Assembly: GCA_013398295.1 (NCBI GenBank)
Contig: VZSF01003538.1
Location: forward strand, 46,856 to 110,855
DNA length: 64,000 nt
From: Chionis minor
Lineage: Eukaryota > Chordata > Aves > Charadriiformes > Chionididae
Direction: 5' to 3'
This document shows, in pieces, positions 1 to 10,615 of this stretch (position 1 is the first letter of the stretch; each line of letters begins with the position of its first letter). The notes below the pieces were generated by a model that was not told where the DNA came from, ran no database searches, and saw only the letters and a list, made by a program, of their open reading frames with translations. Position numbers and translations under genes: made by a program.

Positions 1-504
1 CCTCCCGCCGCGCACGGCCGCTAAGGTGCTCGCCGCAGCCCCGTCCCCGCGACGGCGGCGGTACCTGAGGCCGCGAAGGCGCCCGGAGCTCCGTCCGGCG
101 GCGGCGGCGGCACCGCCCGCTTCCCCTCCCCTCCCCTCCCCTCCTTCCCGCCCTACCTCCAAGATGGTGGCGTGCGTGAGCGGCGGCGGCCGCGCCGAGA
201 ATCCATCCCCGAGACCGCGAGCTGTAGCGCCGGGCCCCGCCCCGCCCCATCGAGCCGCTCGGCCATCCGCTGGCCACCCCTGCCGGCCGCGGGCCCTGCG
301 CGGGGAGCGGCGATGGGAAAGCGGCGACGGGGAAGCGGCGATGGGGAAGCGGGGATGGAGAAGCGGGCCGGGGCGGGGAGCCGGGCCATCAAGGGGAAGG
401 AGGAGCAGCCACGGTGAGCCAGGCCCTTGAGAAATGTCCTGCGGCGCCGTTGCGGGGGCGGCGGCGGAGGTGGAGTCTTTGTTTCACGGTTACCCTGATC
501 TTTG
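1..504 (+). repeat. Direct duplicate of 881-1384 (probable assembly duplication, left copy)
   Basis: Bases 1-504 match bases 881-1384 at a constant offset of 880. I noticed only one difference (G at 35, C at 915). The left copy stops at the single N at 505, whereas the right copy continues cleanly into unique sequence. Near-identity next to an N points to an unmerged overlapping contig or second haplotype rather than a biological duplication. The left edge of the window may cut the repeat. Confidence 0.9.
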
Positions 505-536
505 NGGCGGCGGGGGGGGGGGGGGGGGGGGGGGGG
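505..536. other. Collapsed assembly gap (N) followed by a run of 25 G
   Basis: A single N at 505 is followed by GGCGGC and an uninterrupted run of 25 G at 512-536. A one-base N with flanking duplicated sequence marks a join of unknown length. The G run may be a sequencing or polishing artefact of the kind seen at GC-rich promoters, or a real G tract. The base count there should not be trusted. Confidence 0.8.
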
Positions 537-880
537 ATCACGAACCTCCTCGCACCTCAGGCGAGGTCGGACGGAGCGCTCGTCACCTGCCACCTGGCCC
601 CCGCGAAAGCGGGACCCCTCCACACACATCCCCGCCTTCCGCGGGCAGGGCGGGCGCAGCCCCCTCCGCCGACCGAGGCGGGGAGAGGAGAGCGCTCTCT
701 CCAACACAGACGTGCGTCGGACGGGGCAAAGTTCCCCTCCCGTAGCCAGGCGGGGCCCGCTCCGGCTCCCCTCAGCCCTGCGGGCCGGGGCGGGCGAGGC
801 CTCCCGCCCGCGACACCCCCGGCGGTGGCTGACAGGCGCGGCGGGGCTGAGGGGGCAGCAGCCGCGGAGCCCGCGGGCCG

Positions 881-1384
881 CCTCCCGCCGCGCACGGCCG
901 CTAAGGTGCTCGCCCCAGCCCCGTCCCCGCGACGGCGGCGGTACCTGAGGCCGCGAAGGCGCCCGGAGCTCCGTCCGGCGGCGGCGGCGGCACCGCCCGC
1001 TTCCCCTCCCCTCCCCTCCCCTCCTTCCCGCCCTACCTCCAAGATGGTGGCGTGCGTGAGCGGCGGCGGCCGCGCCGAGAATCCATCCCCGAGACCGCGA
1101 GCTGTAGCGCCGGGCCCCGCCCCGCCCCATCGAGCCGCTCGGCCATCCGCTGGCCACCCCTGCCGGCCGCGGGCCCTGCGCGGGGAGCGGCGATGGGAAA
1201 GCGGCGACGGGGAAGCGGCGATGGGGAAGCGGGGATGGAGAAGCGGGCCGGGGCGGGGAGCCGGGCCATCAAGGGGAAGGAGGAGCAGCCACGGTGAGCC
1301 AGGCCCTTGAGAAATGTCCTGCGGCGCCGTTGCGGGGGCGGCGGCGGAGGTGGAGTCTTTGTTTCACGGTTACCCTGATCTTTG
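881..1384 (+). repeat. Direct duplicate of 1-504 (right copy, continuous with unique flank)
   Basis: This is the second copy of the CpG-island block. It runs without interruption into non-duplicated sequence from 1385, so it is the copy more likely to be correctly placed. The 344 bases between the G run and this copy (537-880) are single within the window. Confidence 0.9.
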
Positions 1385-1724
1385 CCCTCTGCCAGACAAA
1401 ATCCCACCGGAGTGGGAAGTAGTGGCGACGGATTACATGCTTAAAATAGATGTTTGCCTCGCTATCAACACGCTTTTAATAGCATAAAAAATTGTATAGA
1501 TGTATAAGCTACATTGAAGCACAGTTACCTTAATTCTGAGATGCCTGAGTTACTGAGTGACCGAGCTGTAAAAGGTAATATTGCCCAAACTTAAAGTCAG
1601 CCAAAAAATAGTGATTGAAACAAACTAGTATAGGCTTGGATAAAATTGCAAAATCAGGTTCTGGCCTTATTTGTGTTGGTTCTGTAGTCCACATTGCCTC
1701 CTTGTCATCAGTGGTGTTAGTATT

Positions 1725-2577
1725 GACGGATTGCCATCCAGAGGGACCTGGACAGGCTGGAGAGATGGGCCCGTGCCAACCTCGTGACCTTCAGCAAGGC
1801 CAAGCGCGAGGTCCTGCACGTGGGTCAGGGTGACCCCAAGCACAAATCCAGGCTGGGTGGAGAATGGATGGAGAGCAGCCCTGAGGAGAGGGACATGGAG
1901 GTGTTGCTGGACGAGAAGCTCAACATGAGCCAGCAACGTGCGCTCGCAGCCCAGAAACCCCCCACATCCCGGGCTGCGTCCCCAGCAGCGTGGGCAGCAG
2001 GGCCAGGGAGGGGATTCTGCCCCTCTGCTCCCTTCCTTGAGACGCCACCTGGAGTACTGTGTCCAGCTCTGGAGCCACCAACATCAGAAGGACATGGACC
2101 TGTTGGACCAGGTCCAGAGGAGGCCACAAAAACGATCCGAGAGCTGGAGCCCCTCTGCTGTGAGGACATGCTGAGAGAGTTGGGGTTGTTCAGCCTGGAG
2201 AAGTCTCCGGGGAGACCTTATAGCAGCTTTCCAGTATCTGAAGAGGCCTACAGGAAAACTGGAGAGGGCAGGTAGTGATAGGACTTCTTCCAAGGGCATG
2301 TAGCAATAGGACGACGGGCAATGGCTTCAGACCGAAAGGGGAGATTTAGATCAGATCTCAGGAAGAACTTTTCACTTTGAGGGTGGTGCAACACAGGCAC
2401 AGGTTGCCCAGGGAAGCTGTGGATGCCCCATCCCTGGAATGTTCAAGGCCAGGCTGGATGGGGCTTTGAGCAACCAGGTCTAGTGGGAGATGTCCCTGCC
2501 CATGGCAGGGGGGTTGGAACGAGATGATCTTTAAGGTCCCTTCCAACCTAAACCATTCTATGTTTCTGTGATTCTAA
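1725..2577 (+). mobile_element. CR1 LINE, 3' part
   Basis: About 850 bases of chicken-repeat-1 type LINE in plus orientation, 5'-truncated as is usual. It starts near CCAGAGGGACCTGGACAGGC and ends in the diagnostic avian CR1 terminus (CTTCCAACC, CCATTCTATG, GTGATTCTA). Short open frames on both strands inside it are decayed and have no intact reverse transcriptase. The divergence from the sharper CR1 ends at 20 and 48 kb suggests an older copy. The family assignment rests on recognising the terminus; no consensus alignment was done. Confidence 0.88.
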
Positions 2578-4152
2578 GAACTGAGCTCATAATAACACCT
2601 AAAAATGGTTTGAGTGATGCGTTGTAGATTATTCAGTATTCAACGGCTAACATAAATGCATCTTTTTGCAAAATTCAACTATTACATACTTTGGGAATTT
2701 TAGAGTAAAAACTGCTAGGAGGTAACAGGAAGTGATGTATACAGGTGAGTGGAAAGGTAAATGACATTTAATTGTAATTAGGTGATACATATGTTATAGC
2801 TTCGAAATTAATTTAAGTGCTATTTACACTTACCAACTGTTGAAATAAAACAACGTATTTTGCCCTTCCTACAAGTTAGAGATTGAAGAGAGATCCATTA
2901 TCTCTCATATTAAACTATTACGTTACCATCATATGTCTTGGTGAATGTTACTGTTGGACTTGAATTATTTCTTGTATATAAATAAAAGTTACTTCTTACA
3001 GAGAAAAGAAAAACCTTTTTAGAACCTCTAGTCTGAAACTGGTTTGAGGTGGTCGTATGACCATTCATTTCTTAATATAGCTGGTTTTTATTTGCATATA
3101 GTAGCACTAAAGAGACATCCAACAAGCTTGATGCTGTATAAAACTGCTTGTTAGAAGTAGTAAGATAGAATCCCTACCCTGAAGCATTTATAGTCTAAAT
3201 GACATAAGGAAATGCAGTGAATTATGCTCTTGGTTCAGACTTTTTTTGGATGTATTCTGAGTATATATTAAAAAAGATACTGTATTGATTTGCTGTGCTT
3301 CTGTCCTCACTATCTTCTGCCTTGAAGCAAAAATTGACAAAATGTGCAGTATGATGCTTTTAGATGAAATTTTGACTTTATAACTTTGGAAAGAGATCTT
3401 AGGTAAAATTAATTCTTAGAAAAAACTGCATGCAAATAGCAGTTCTCTTGAAATGGCGCTTTCTATGGAATTTGGACAGCTGAAAATTATATAAAATGTA
3501 ATTACAAAAATGTATGCATCTCACAGCATCTAATTTTTTTAAGTCTTGCACATCTTTGCTCCAAGTATTTATACTGAGACTTGGTAAACTTAGACAGCTT
3601 ATCCAAGGTCAGTTAGTTAATACATGGTGAAACCTAAGAAGACAACCAAAGAGTTATGACTACGGTACTCTAACAGAGAAACTACACATAATATTTTTTT
3701 ATAGCTAATTGTGCTTTCACTAAATAATATTTTCAAGAATATTATATATAACATATTAAAATGGGGTGAATGTTTTATATTTTTTTAAAAAGCCACATGT
3801 GTTCTCGTGAACACAAAATAAATAAGGCAACAGGGAAGGTGCAGATTCTCAGCCTCTTCCATTTTACCTGATCTCACAGTGACAGGAAAGCTCTGGAAAA
3901 GGGGAATTCACCTTTGAGAGCTAGTGTAATAAATTTCTACTTGGTTTGCTGCCCCGGGCAAGTACTGTCCCACAGAGAGTGGCGGTAGCTGGTGCTCAGG
4001 ATGGCAAAATATCTGTGAAATGCTCAGATTTTATATCTTTAGTCTCCTTTGACAGTGGAAAGCATATGAAATCCCAGCTGTGAATTAAAACCATCTTTCT
4101 GATTGTAGCTCCACATGTCCTCTCTTGTATGTGAGTTTTCTTTATTTTTTAG

Positions 4153-5014
4153 GAGGCTACACAGTTTGCACCTCGATGTGACAACACAGCTAAATCCAAC
4201 TTGTTAATGTTTTGATTTTAAACATTTTGACTGTGGCAGGCAAACAGGAGAAAACTGCAGCTCTTAAGGTGGAGTGCCAAGCTTTTCCTCATCACCGGAA
4301 GAGGCACTTACGCTGTGGTTCCCGAGGCATTTGAAGAAAAATGGGTCAACGTTGTCAGAAGCCCAGAAGTTTGTTCTTTTTACGCTTAGAAATATCACAG
4401 GACTCCTGTATTTTTAGCTCTTGATTAAGTAATTTGCTTCCTATTGTAAAAGCTCACATGATGATCTTGTGCCTTCTCTGAAAGAAACTATTATAAGAAT
4501 GATTTCCCCTTTTTTTTATTACTGTTCCTTTTTTAGGAATTAGAATTACAGTAATCACATATAATAAAACTATGTCTATATTGCAAATATACACATATTG
4601 CATATTTATTTTTCTTGCTGTGAATATTTTAGTTAGATAAATAGCACTTTTATAGGCAAAGCAAAATTATATCTACTTCCCAGCAGCACTGTAATATTTT
4701 CATGAGAAAAAATCCTCAATTTTATTTTACAGACCTGCTAAATTGCACTTATAAAGAAGATACAAATTTAGTTTCTGCTCATGTATATTCTACTTACGAG
4801 AATGTAATAGCTGGTTTGGATGAAATAGATCAGATCCCAAGAAGGAAATTTAATACCCTGTAAGTCTCATAATAGATCTCTACAAAGGAATTGAATCTAC
4901 TTATTTTAGAGAAATGCTTCCTTCAGAAGGATTTGGATCAGATCTTTGATGAACAAGATGTTAATGAACAAGACAAAGTGACAGAAGAAACTGTATTAAA
5001 ATTAAACTGCCAAG
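4153..5014 (+). other. Exon-like open segments of unknown identity (possible decayed gene)
   Basis: Three short segments look exon-like. One starts at 4153 after a strong acceptor (TTATTTTTTAG) and stays open for about 20 codons. A second, at about 4234-4388, is open for about 50 codons. A third, 4733-4859, has both a pyrimidine-rich acceptor (TTTTATTTTACAG) and a good donor (GTAAGT) around 41 open codons. A further stretch, up to a GTCAGT donor at 5015, is open in one frame over 4927-5014. The phases do not join cleanly, and the nearest downstream acceptors would leave introns of only 50 or 67 bases. I recognise no protein family. This could be chance, a dead gene or part of a spliced non-coding RNA. 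Confidence 0.2.
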
Positions 5015-5074
5015 GTCAGTTTTGATCAACTTCTGTTGTCCTTAGGGGAAGAATGTAGTCTAGACGTTCAAGAC

Positions 5075-5205
5075 TAGAGTTGGTGTAGGATGCATGACAG
5101 GAGGGTTTTCCCCGGTTGTGTTGGGACAGACCAAAAGTCCATCTAGCTCAGAATCATGTCTCCACAATGACTGGTAATGGATACCTGGGAAAAGGGTATT
5201 AGAAA
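5075..5205. repeat. Possible ancient interspersed repeat, class not assigned
   Basis: The phrase around 5129-5160 (GACCAAAAGTCCATCTAGCTC…) resembles a widespread sauropsid repeat motif of the type 'GGTCCATCTAGCCCAGTATCCTGTCTCC'. The match is by eye and partial, the copy is diverged, and I cannot name the family with certainty. Confidence 0.35.
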
Positions 5206-7978
5206 CGAGGCACGCACTTACACAGCAGTTGTTTCCATGGCACAACCTTGTAGTTTTTAGAAATAAATGGTTTACAACATCCTTATCTGGAAGTCTGCAA
5301 TTTGGCCAATATATTTAATAGCTCTTGATGGACCTATGACCTTGGCTAATCCCTTCTGTGAACCCAGCTATACTGTAAAACATTAGCTGCTAAGGATTTA
5401 TTTAGCTAGAGTCCTGTGGCATAAAAGAAAATGCTTTGTTTGCTCGGGTTTAGCCCACTGGTTAATAGTCTTATCACATAACTTGTAATAGTTGTTCCAC
5501 TTCACCTTCTTTGCACCATTTGAGTTTTAATGTGTCTTATAGTTGTCCTCAATGGCCCTTAGAGTGTTCTCGCATCCTAAATCCCACTTTGCATGAAGCC
5601 ATTTCTGATTGTGGGGTCGCTTCTATTGCTCATCTGTCTTCATTGACATCCCCTGTTCCTGATCCAATTCTTGAGATGCTGAAATGAAAACATCAAAATT
5701 TGGGTATATTATGAGTTAGACTGTGATAGTTTCAATTTCCATTTTGTTTTCAGTCCTCTTTTGTGTATTTACAAACATTTTGTATTTTTGACCCTTGCTG
5801 AGCTGTTAGATGGCTGTTTTCTTAACTGTTTTACCTTTTGACAAGGCGCTAAGAAACTCGAGTGCTTAAAACTGTATTATTTTGAATAAAATTTAGGCTG
5901 ATTACTATGAAAACTACTAGTACTTATAGTACTTACAGGAAAAATGTTATGCTGCAGATGTATTAGAAGCAAAAACCACAAATATTTTTGCAATGTTGCT
6001 CTTTATCAACCATTACTTTTAATAGCTGTAGAAAATGAACTAGAATCGAGAAGCTTTTTCTGCTTCCTACTGAACATTACTTGCAAATATTAGCCAGTAA
6101 TAAGATTACAGACTAGTAAAACAACTCATTTGGGGAACTTGTCATCACTTATTTCAGTTCCTTTACTCTGCTGATTTATAATAGTAAAGAAAACAGGAAT
6201 CTTAATTGGCAATGGGATTTCCCAGACTGAAAATGACTAAATTGCTATCACTCAATTATTTTCAGTAGATGAATTGTGATCATAATTTGTTAAAAAAAGA
6301 CAATTTTAAAACCCATTTGGAAGCCTAGCCAAGCAAAACAAAAAGTAAATGGAAAGTAAACCCCTCAGAAGTGTTCCGAATTACAAAATTAGCATGCCAT
6401 TGAGAAAAATCATATGCAGGAGGGGACTGCACATCTAACCTTCATGCGTGTTGACAAGTAGAGAGTCATTTGAATGCCATAGCTAGCAGAAATGCATGTG
6501 TGAGCACGAGTACCTGCTCTGTCTGGAGATGCAATCCAAAAAACCAAACAGGCCTTAACACAGAGTCAAATGTAATTTTTACTTACACCAAATATTCCCA
6601 GAAAAGCAACTTTCTAATGTTCAAGTCAGGCAGTGTTCCCAGCACAAGGCTAAACAGTTGGAATCACATGCAATCTGACCCTGTGCGTTCAGGAGAACAC
6701 AGAACAGATTTTGATATTTGTGCTTTTACACGTTCCTGCATGAATAATCACAATGATTCACTGAGGCTCATTGCAACATAAGGTACTATGTGAATTGCAG
6801 TATTGCCCAATATGGTAATAGTTAACCGATCCCTTGCTGGGCATGCATAATATTCAAGATAAGTCAGGTATTCTCAGAAGAAGGGCCTAAAGCAAAGAAA
6901 AAAATGTCCCATATTGATTCTTACAGTATTAGCATGGGAGACATACTATATATATAGGTTCTATATATAGAGCACGCAAATAGATTAAACTGGAAGTTAT
7001 TCTTCAGGGAAATACAGGAGGGGAAGTTTCTAGTTTTCACATTTTGTAATGTTAACCAGTATGTATGTATCTCTTATCAATGCAGACGCTCTTAAACTGC
7101 ACCAAAAATAAAGGTTTATCAGACGACAAATTCCACTGACAGAGCTGCTGATTTTGGGCTTTGCCAGTGCATTGTTTTCAGACAGTAAGGTTTCGAAATA
7201 TGTTGCCCTTAAAGGTCAAGTTGGTTGGCTTGTTAGGATGACACACCAACTTGAAAAGGCACGTAGTGCTCCAAAGAGGTATTTTAATGCCCCTGTTTTT
7301 ACAGTAAGGGCTAACATAATTAATGTAATTTGTTTCTGTGTAATATTTTGCCCAACTTCCATATTCACGAGCATGATTTGGCAAAGCGTTTGCTTTTAGT
7401 ACAGTTTTTTGGTGCAGCAGAGTGAGTGAAATGCTTGGATACAATGTTTTTGTTAGTTTTGATATATTTCTGACACTAGATATGTGAAGAGCATATTCAT
7501 AGCAATTGACTGTGGTCTTCTTCAGAGATATCCATGTAATCCCTACAGTGGCTGGCACAGCACTGTAGAGTTGCAAATCAGCTCCATTAAGGTATTATTT
7601 CAGGAGAATTTCCTACTGTCTTTCAGCAGGCAAACAAGAAACCCCAGCTTTACAGAAATTAGTTAACAATTTCTTTCTCTATATATTACCAAATGGACTG
7701 AATAAACCTAGCGTGGAGGTACCCAGAATTCAGAAACAGTGCTCTGAAATTGTTTCTAATTTTTATGCATGCAGCATTGTCACTAGAAATGGACTGATTA
7801 ATTTATTCCTTTACTAAGGAATGCAGTATTTTTTAAGTGTTTCCACTGTTGACTAATTTGGCTATTATTGTTCATTGTTTCTAAATAAATCATGCATCTT
7901 AACAAGAAACTTGGTCTCCAAATAGCTGTGATAATTGAAAAAGATACTGCACGAGCTGTTCATTGCTATCCCCCAGCG

Positions 7979-8040
7979 CTGCTGGAGAGAGTGTTCCTTA
8001 TTCTGCTGGAGAGAACATTCCTTATCCTGCTAGAAAGAAG
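7979..8040 (+). repeat. Short tandem repeat, 24-base unit, about 2.6 copies
   Basis: The unit CTGCTGGAGAGA…TTCCTTAT occurs at 7979-8002 and 8003-8026, with a partial diverged third copy at 8027-8040. The period is a multiple of three, so the local frame stays open through it, but there is no other sign of coding. Confidence 0.75.
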
Positions 8041-10566
8041 GCAGCCAAATTATTTAACCCATCAGAGAGGATATTTTTAGTTATGTCTCATTTTGTCTGG
8101 AGACAATTAGGGAGTGCTTATTCATGCTTCTGCCAATAGAACTGTAGATGCTATAATATCCAGCTGATGGAAAAGGCTGGTACCATTTTCAAGCATCACA
8201 CTGCTGCATCCAGAGAAGATTATCTGCCTGTGCGAGTTCCAAATTCTCCTCCTAGTTCCCCACTCCTCCCCGTGTTATCTTGAAGTAAGTACAATAAGAG
8301 TAACATGGCAAAATGACCATAGTTGTGATATAGTAGCCTTTAATACGTCTTGTCTTTTAAAAGCTAATTTGAGGAGTCAACAGTTTGGATCAACTGAAGA
8401 GAATATATTTTTTTCAAAACTCACAAAACAAGGAAAAACCCCAAAAGGTATAACACAAGTGTTTCTAAACAATCCTCTTTTGAAAAGCCATTTAGAATGA
8501 GAGGTCAAATATTAGCAGAAAAACCCTCACAAAGTCAGTAAACGTCAGTTAAAGTCTGAACAAGTGTCTCAGAACAGAAACTAATTTGTTTACCTGTCAT
8601 ACATTCAATTACTCGCAGCTTCTTGCAAATGTTTGAATAGCTCAAAAATCGATGTTGCCACTGTGTGCTCTGTGACTCTTCATATTATTACTTTTGTGAA
8701 ATGACCCACTTGCATCATCTTGATTCTCTGTTCTAAGCATCCGCAATCTGGCACTTTTTCTTGCTCTTGCCACTTTTTTAAGGCTCGGTTTTACCCCAGT
8801 GAGGCTTCTGTGCTCTGCCAGAAGCCTCATTGGTTACGGATAGCTGCAATGACTGCTAAACTGCAAACTTCTCAAGTGGTGACAGACTGATTTGATTTAG
8901 CGCAGGGATCACATCGTTGAAGAAAAATTAAAAGCTCGCTAAATTAAAAAAGGGTATTTTTACATACGTTTGCAAGTTATCATGGGTTTTACTCAAGTTA
9001 ATGGTTCATGACATGGTGAACGTGAAAGTTGATGCGTAAAGTACAACTGCTAAGGCAAGTCAGGTGCAGCTGTGATTGATTTAGGTTCTCAGTTCTGTTG
9101 AAGTGTAGAATGTGTCATATTAAAAAGGTAGCAAGATGCATTTGTTGCAGCGAAGAAAGTAACGAGGTACAATTGAGAACACATAATAATGTTTCTGTTG
9201 CAGGACACAGCACAGCTTTTCTGATCATGGCCAAGCTATGTATTACTGTTACTTGGCTCCCAGGTGTGACGGTGTGGAGCCTGTGCAGTATAAATGCAAC
9301 ACAAAGGCAGAGAATCCTACCCTGTTTTGCTGTTGTAGGAACCCTGCTGCCACTGTTCTGCAAATTCATTTACACAAGCTTTATAAAAGAACAAGATGTA
9401 TTTGTTACGAGAAAGCACAGAATAGCAGCATAAAGATAAAAAATTTTGAACGGAAAAGCAAGCTGTAAATAGGAGTGCAGTGTTTCTGTGGGCAGCGTGA
9501 CTTTTGCAGATTTTGCCTCTGTCCTGAACATCAAGTTCCTATTTAAGTTATCACATTTTCAGTCAAATTCTTCCTTTGTATTTTCTGGCTTGATCTTTTG
9601 ACGCACATTTTGCTGTTATTCCTAGCAAATATAATAGGCAATGGTGGTGATAGGCAATATCATCATAATAGTCCAAGGATATAAACAAGTCCCAGTTTAT
9701 AAGTTTCTCTCTCTCCTTACACACCTTGTTTCCATGTACATAGAATCATAGTTGGTTTTTTTCCATTTGTTGTTTAAAAAAAAAAATATGGTTGGACTAA
9801 TTATATTTTGAAAGTTAATGGTTTTAGTTGATCTAAGTCTGAACTCTTGGAGAGCAGCCACATCAAATGAGGTCCTGGTAATTTGCCATGACTTCACCAT
9901 GTGCTGCTCCATGAAATTACATGCCTCCCATATGGCTGTTGCTATAGCTATGCCAAAATCAACCAATAACACTATAATTTTGCTTGTGGCTCTTCCTGGA
10001 AGAAATCTACATATATCGTATATCACGGCAGATAGAACGTTTTTTTGTTTAGCTCTCTGTAGTATTTCACCAACTATTGGTACAACTTACTTATATTAAA
10101 ATACTTAGAACATGATGGATAAATTATTAAGCAATCTACTTTATGATACTTACAATAAAGTTAATATTGGCTAATGGTTAATCTAGATCGGATTTTCCTT
10201 GGCTGTTTCTCTAGCTTTTATTGTCAGCTTTACCTGGGTTTAAGGGAGGTTCAGTGTGATGTGGTGATATAAATCTGCCTTTTAAATTCACTTTCTACCA
10301 ATCTAAATGGCAACATGCCAATGCGGGCAAGATCGGATTCTCAGCCCCCCTGAGTATTTCCAAAATCCTTTCACCCTGGCAACTTTTACTTCCTTTTTGT
10401 TTTTCCTGTTCCTTGCACTTTACTGTGCTTCCCAGGCCTCGATCTATATAAGGATTCACAGAGTTGTTCTTTCTGCATGCTCAAGGGCAGGCCATTAGCT
10501 GTGTGAAAACGATCCAGAAAGAGCAGGATGCTGAAAAGCTTCCCACATAGCTTAGCGAGTGATTTC

Positions 10567-10615
10567 ACAGAATCGTGGAATGGTAGGGGTTGGAAGGGAC
10601 CAATTTTGGAAGGGA
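10567..10615 (-). mobile_element. CR1 LINE 3'-end fragment, minus orientation
   Basis: CACAGAATCGTGGAATGGT followed by GGGGTTGGAAGGGACC is the reverse complement of the CR1 3' terminus. Only about 50 bases can be recognised, so this is a very short 5'-truncated insertion or a remnant. Confidence 0.75.

Larger units (their letters stand above)
1..1384. promoter_or_regulatory. CpG island, probable promoter of an upstream neighbouring gene
   Basis: The segment is very GC- and CpG-rich and ends abruptly near 1384, where the sequence becomes AT-rich. It has a CAAGATGGTGG (YY1-like) element at 160-170 and again at 1040-1050, a homopyrimidine CCCCT tract at about 120-146 and 1000-1026, and no TATA box. 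There are donor-like sites on both strands: CAG|GTACCG on the minus strand (exon side ending at 65 and 945), and ACG|GTGAGC on the plus strand (about 413 and 1293). In other vertebrates SLC35F5 lies head-to-head with ACTR3, so a minus-strand non-coding first exon of SLC35F5 is a reasonable guess. No SLC35F5 protein sequence is visible, so the gene assignment is inference. The long open frames here reflect GC-richness, not coding. Confidence 0.6.

Noticed and set aside
153..1310. Long open frames on both strands across the left CpG island
   Set aside because: They run through the N and the G25 run, consist of Arg/Pro/Ala/Gly-rich low-complexity residues, and exist in several frames at once. 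This is what GC-rich DNA produces.
6470..7576. Open frames of 81-132 codons in the upstream intergenic region
   Set aside because: No recognisable domain, AT-biased composition, no splice or start context, and overlapping frames on both strands.
9739..9752. TAGAATCATAG, resembling a CR1 3'-end in minus orientation
   Set aside because: Only about 11 bases match and the following GGTTGGAAGG part is absent, so it could easily be chance.
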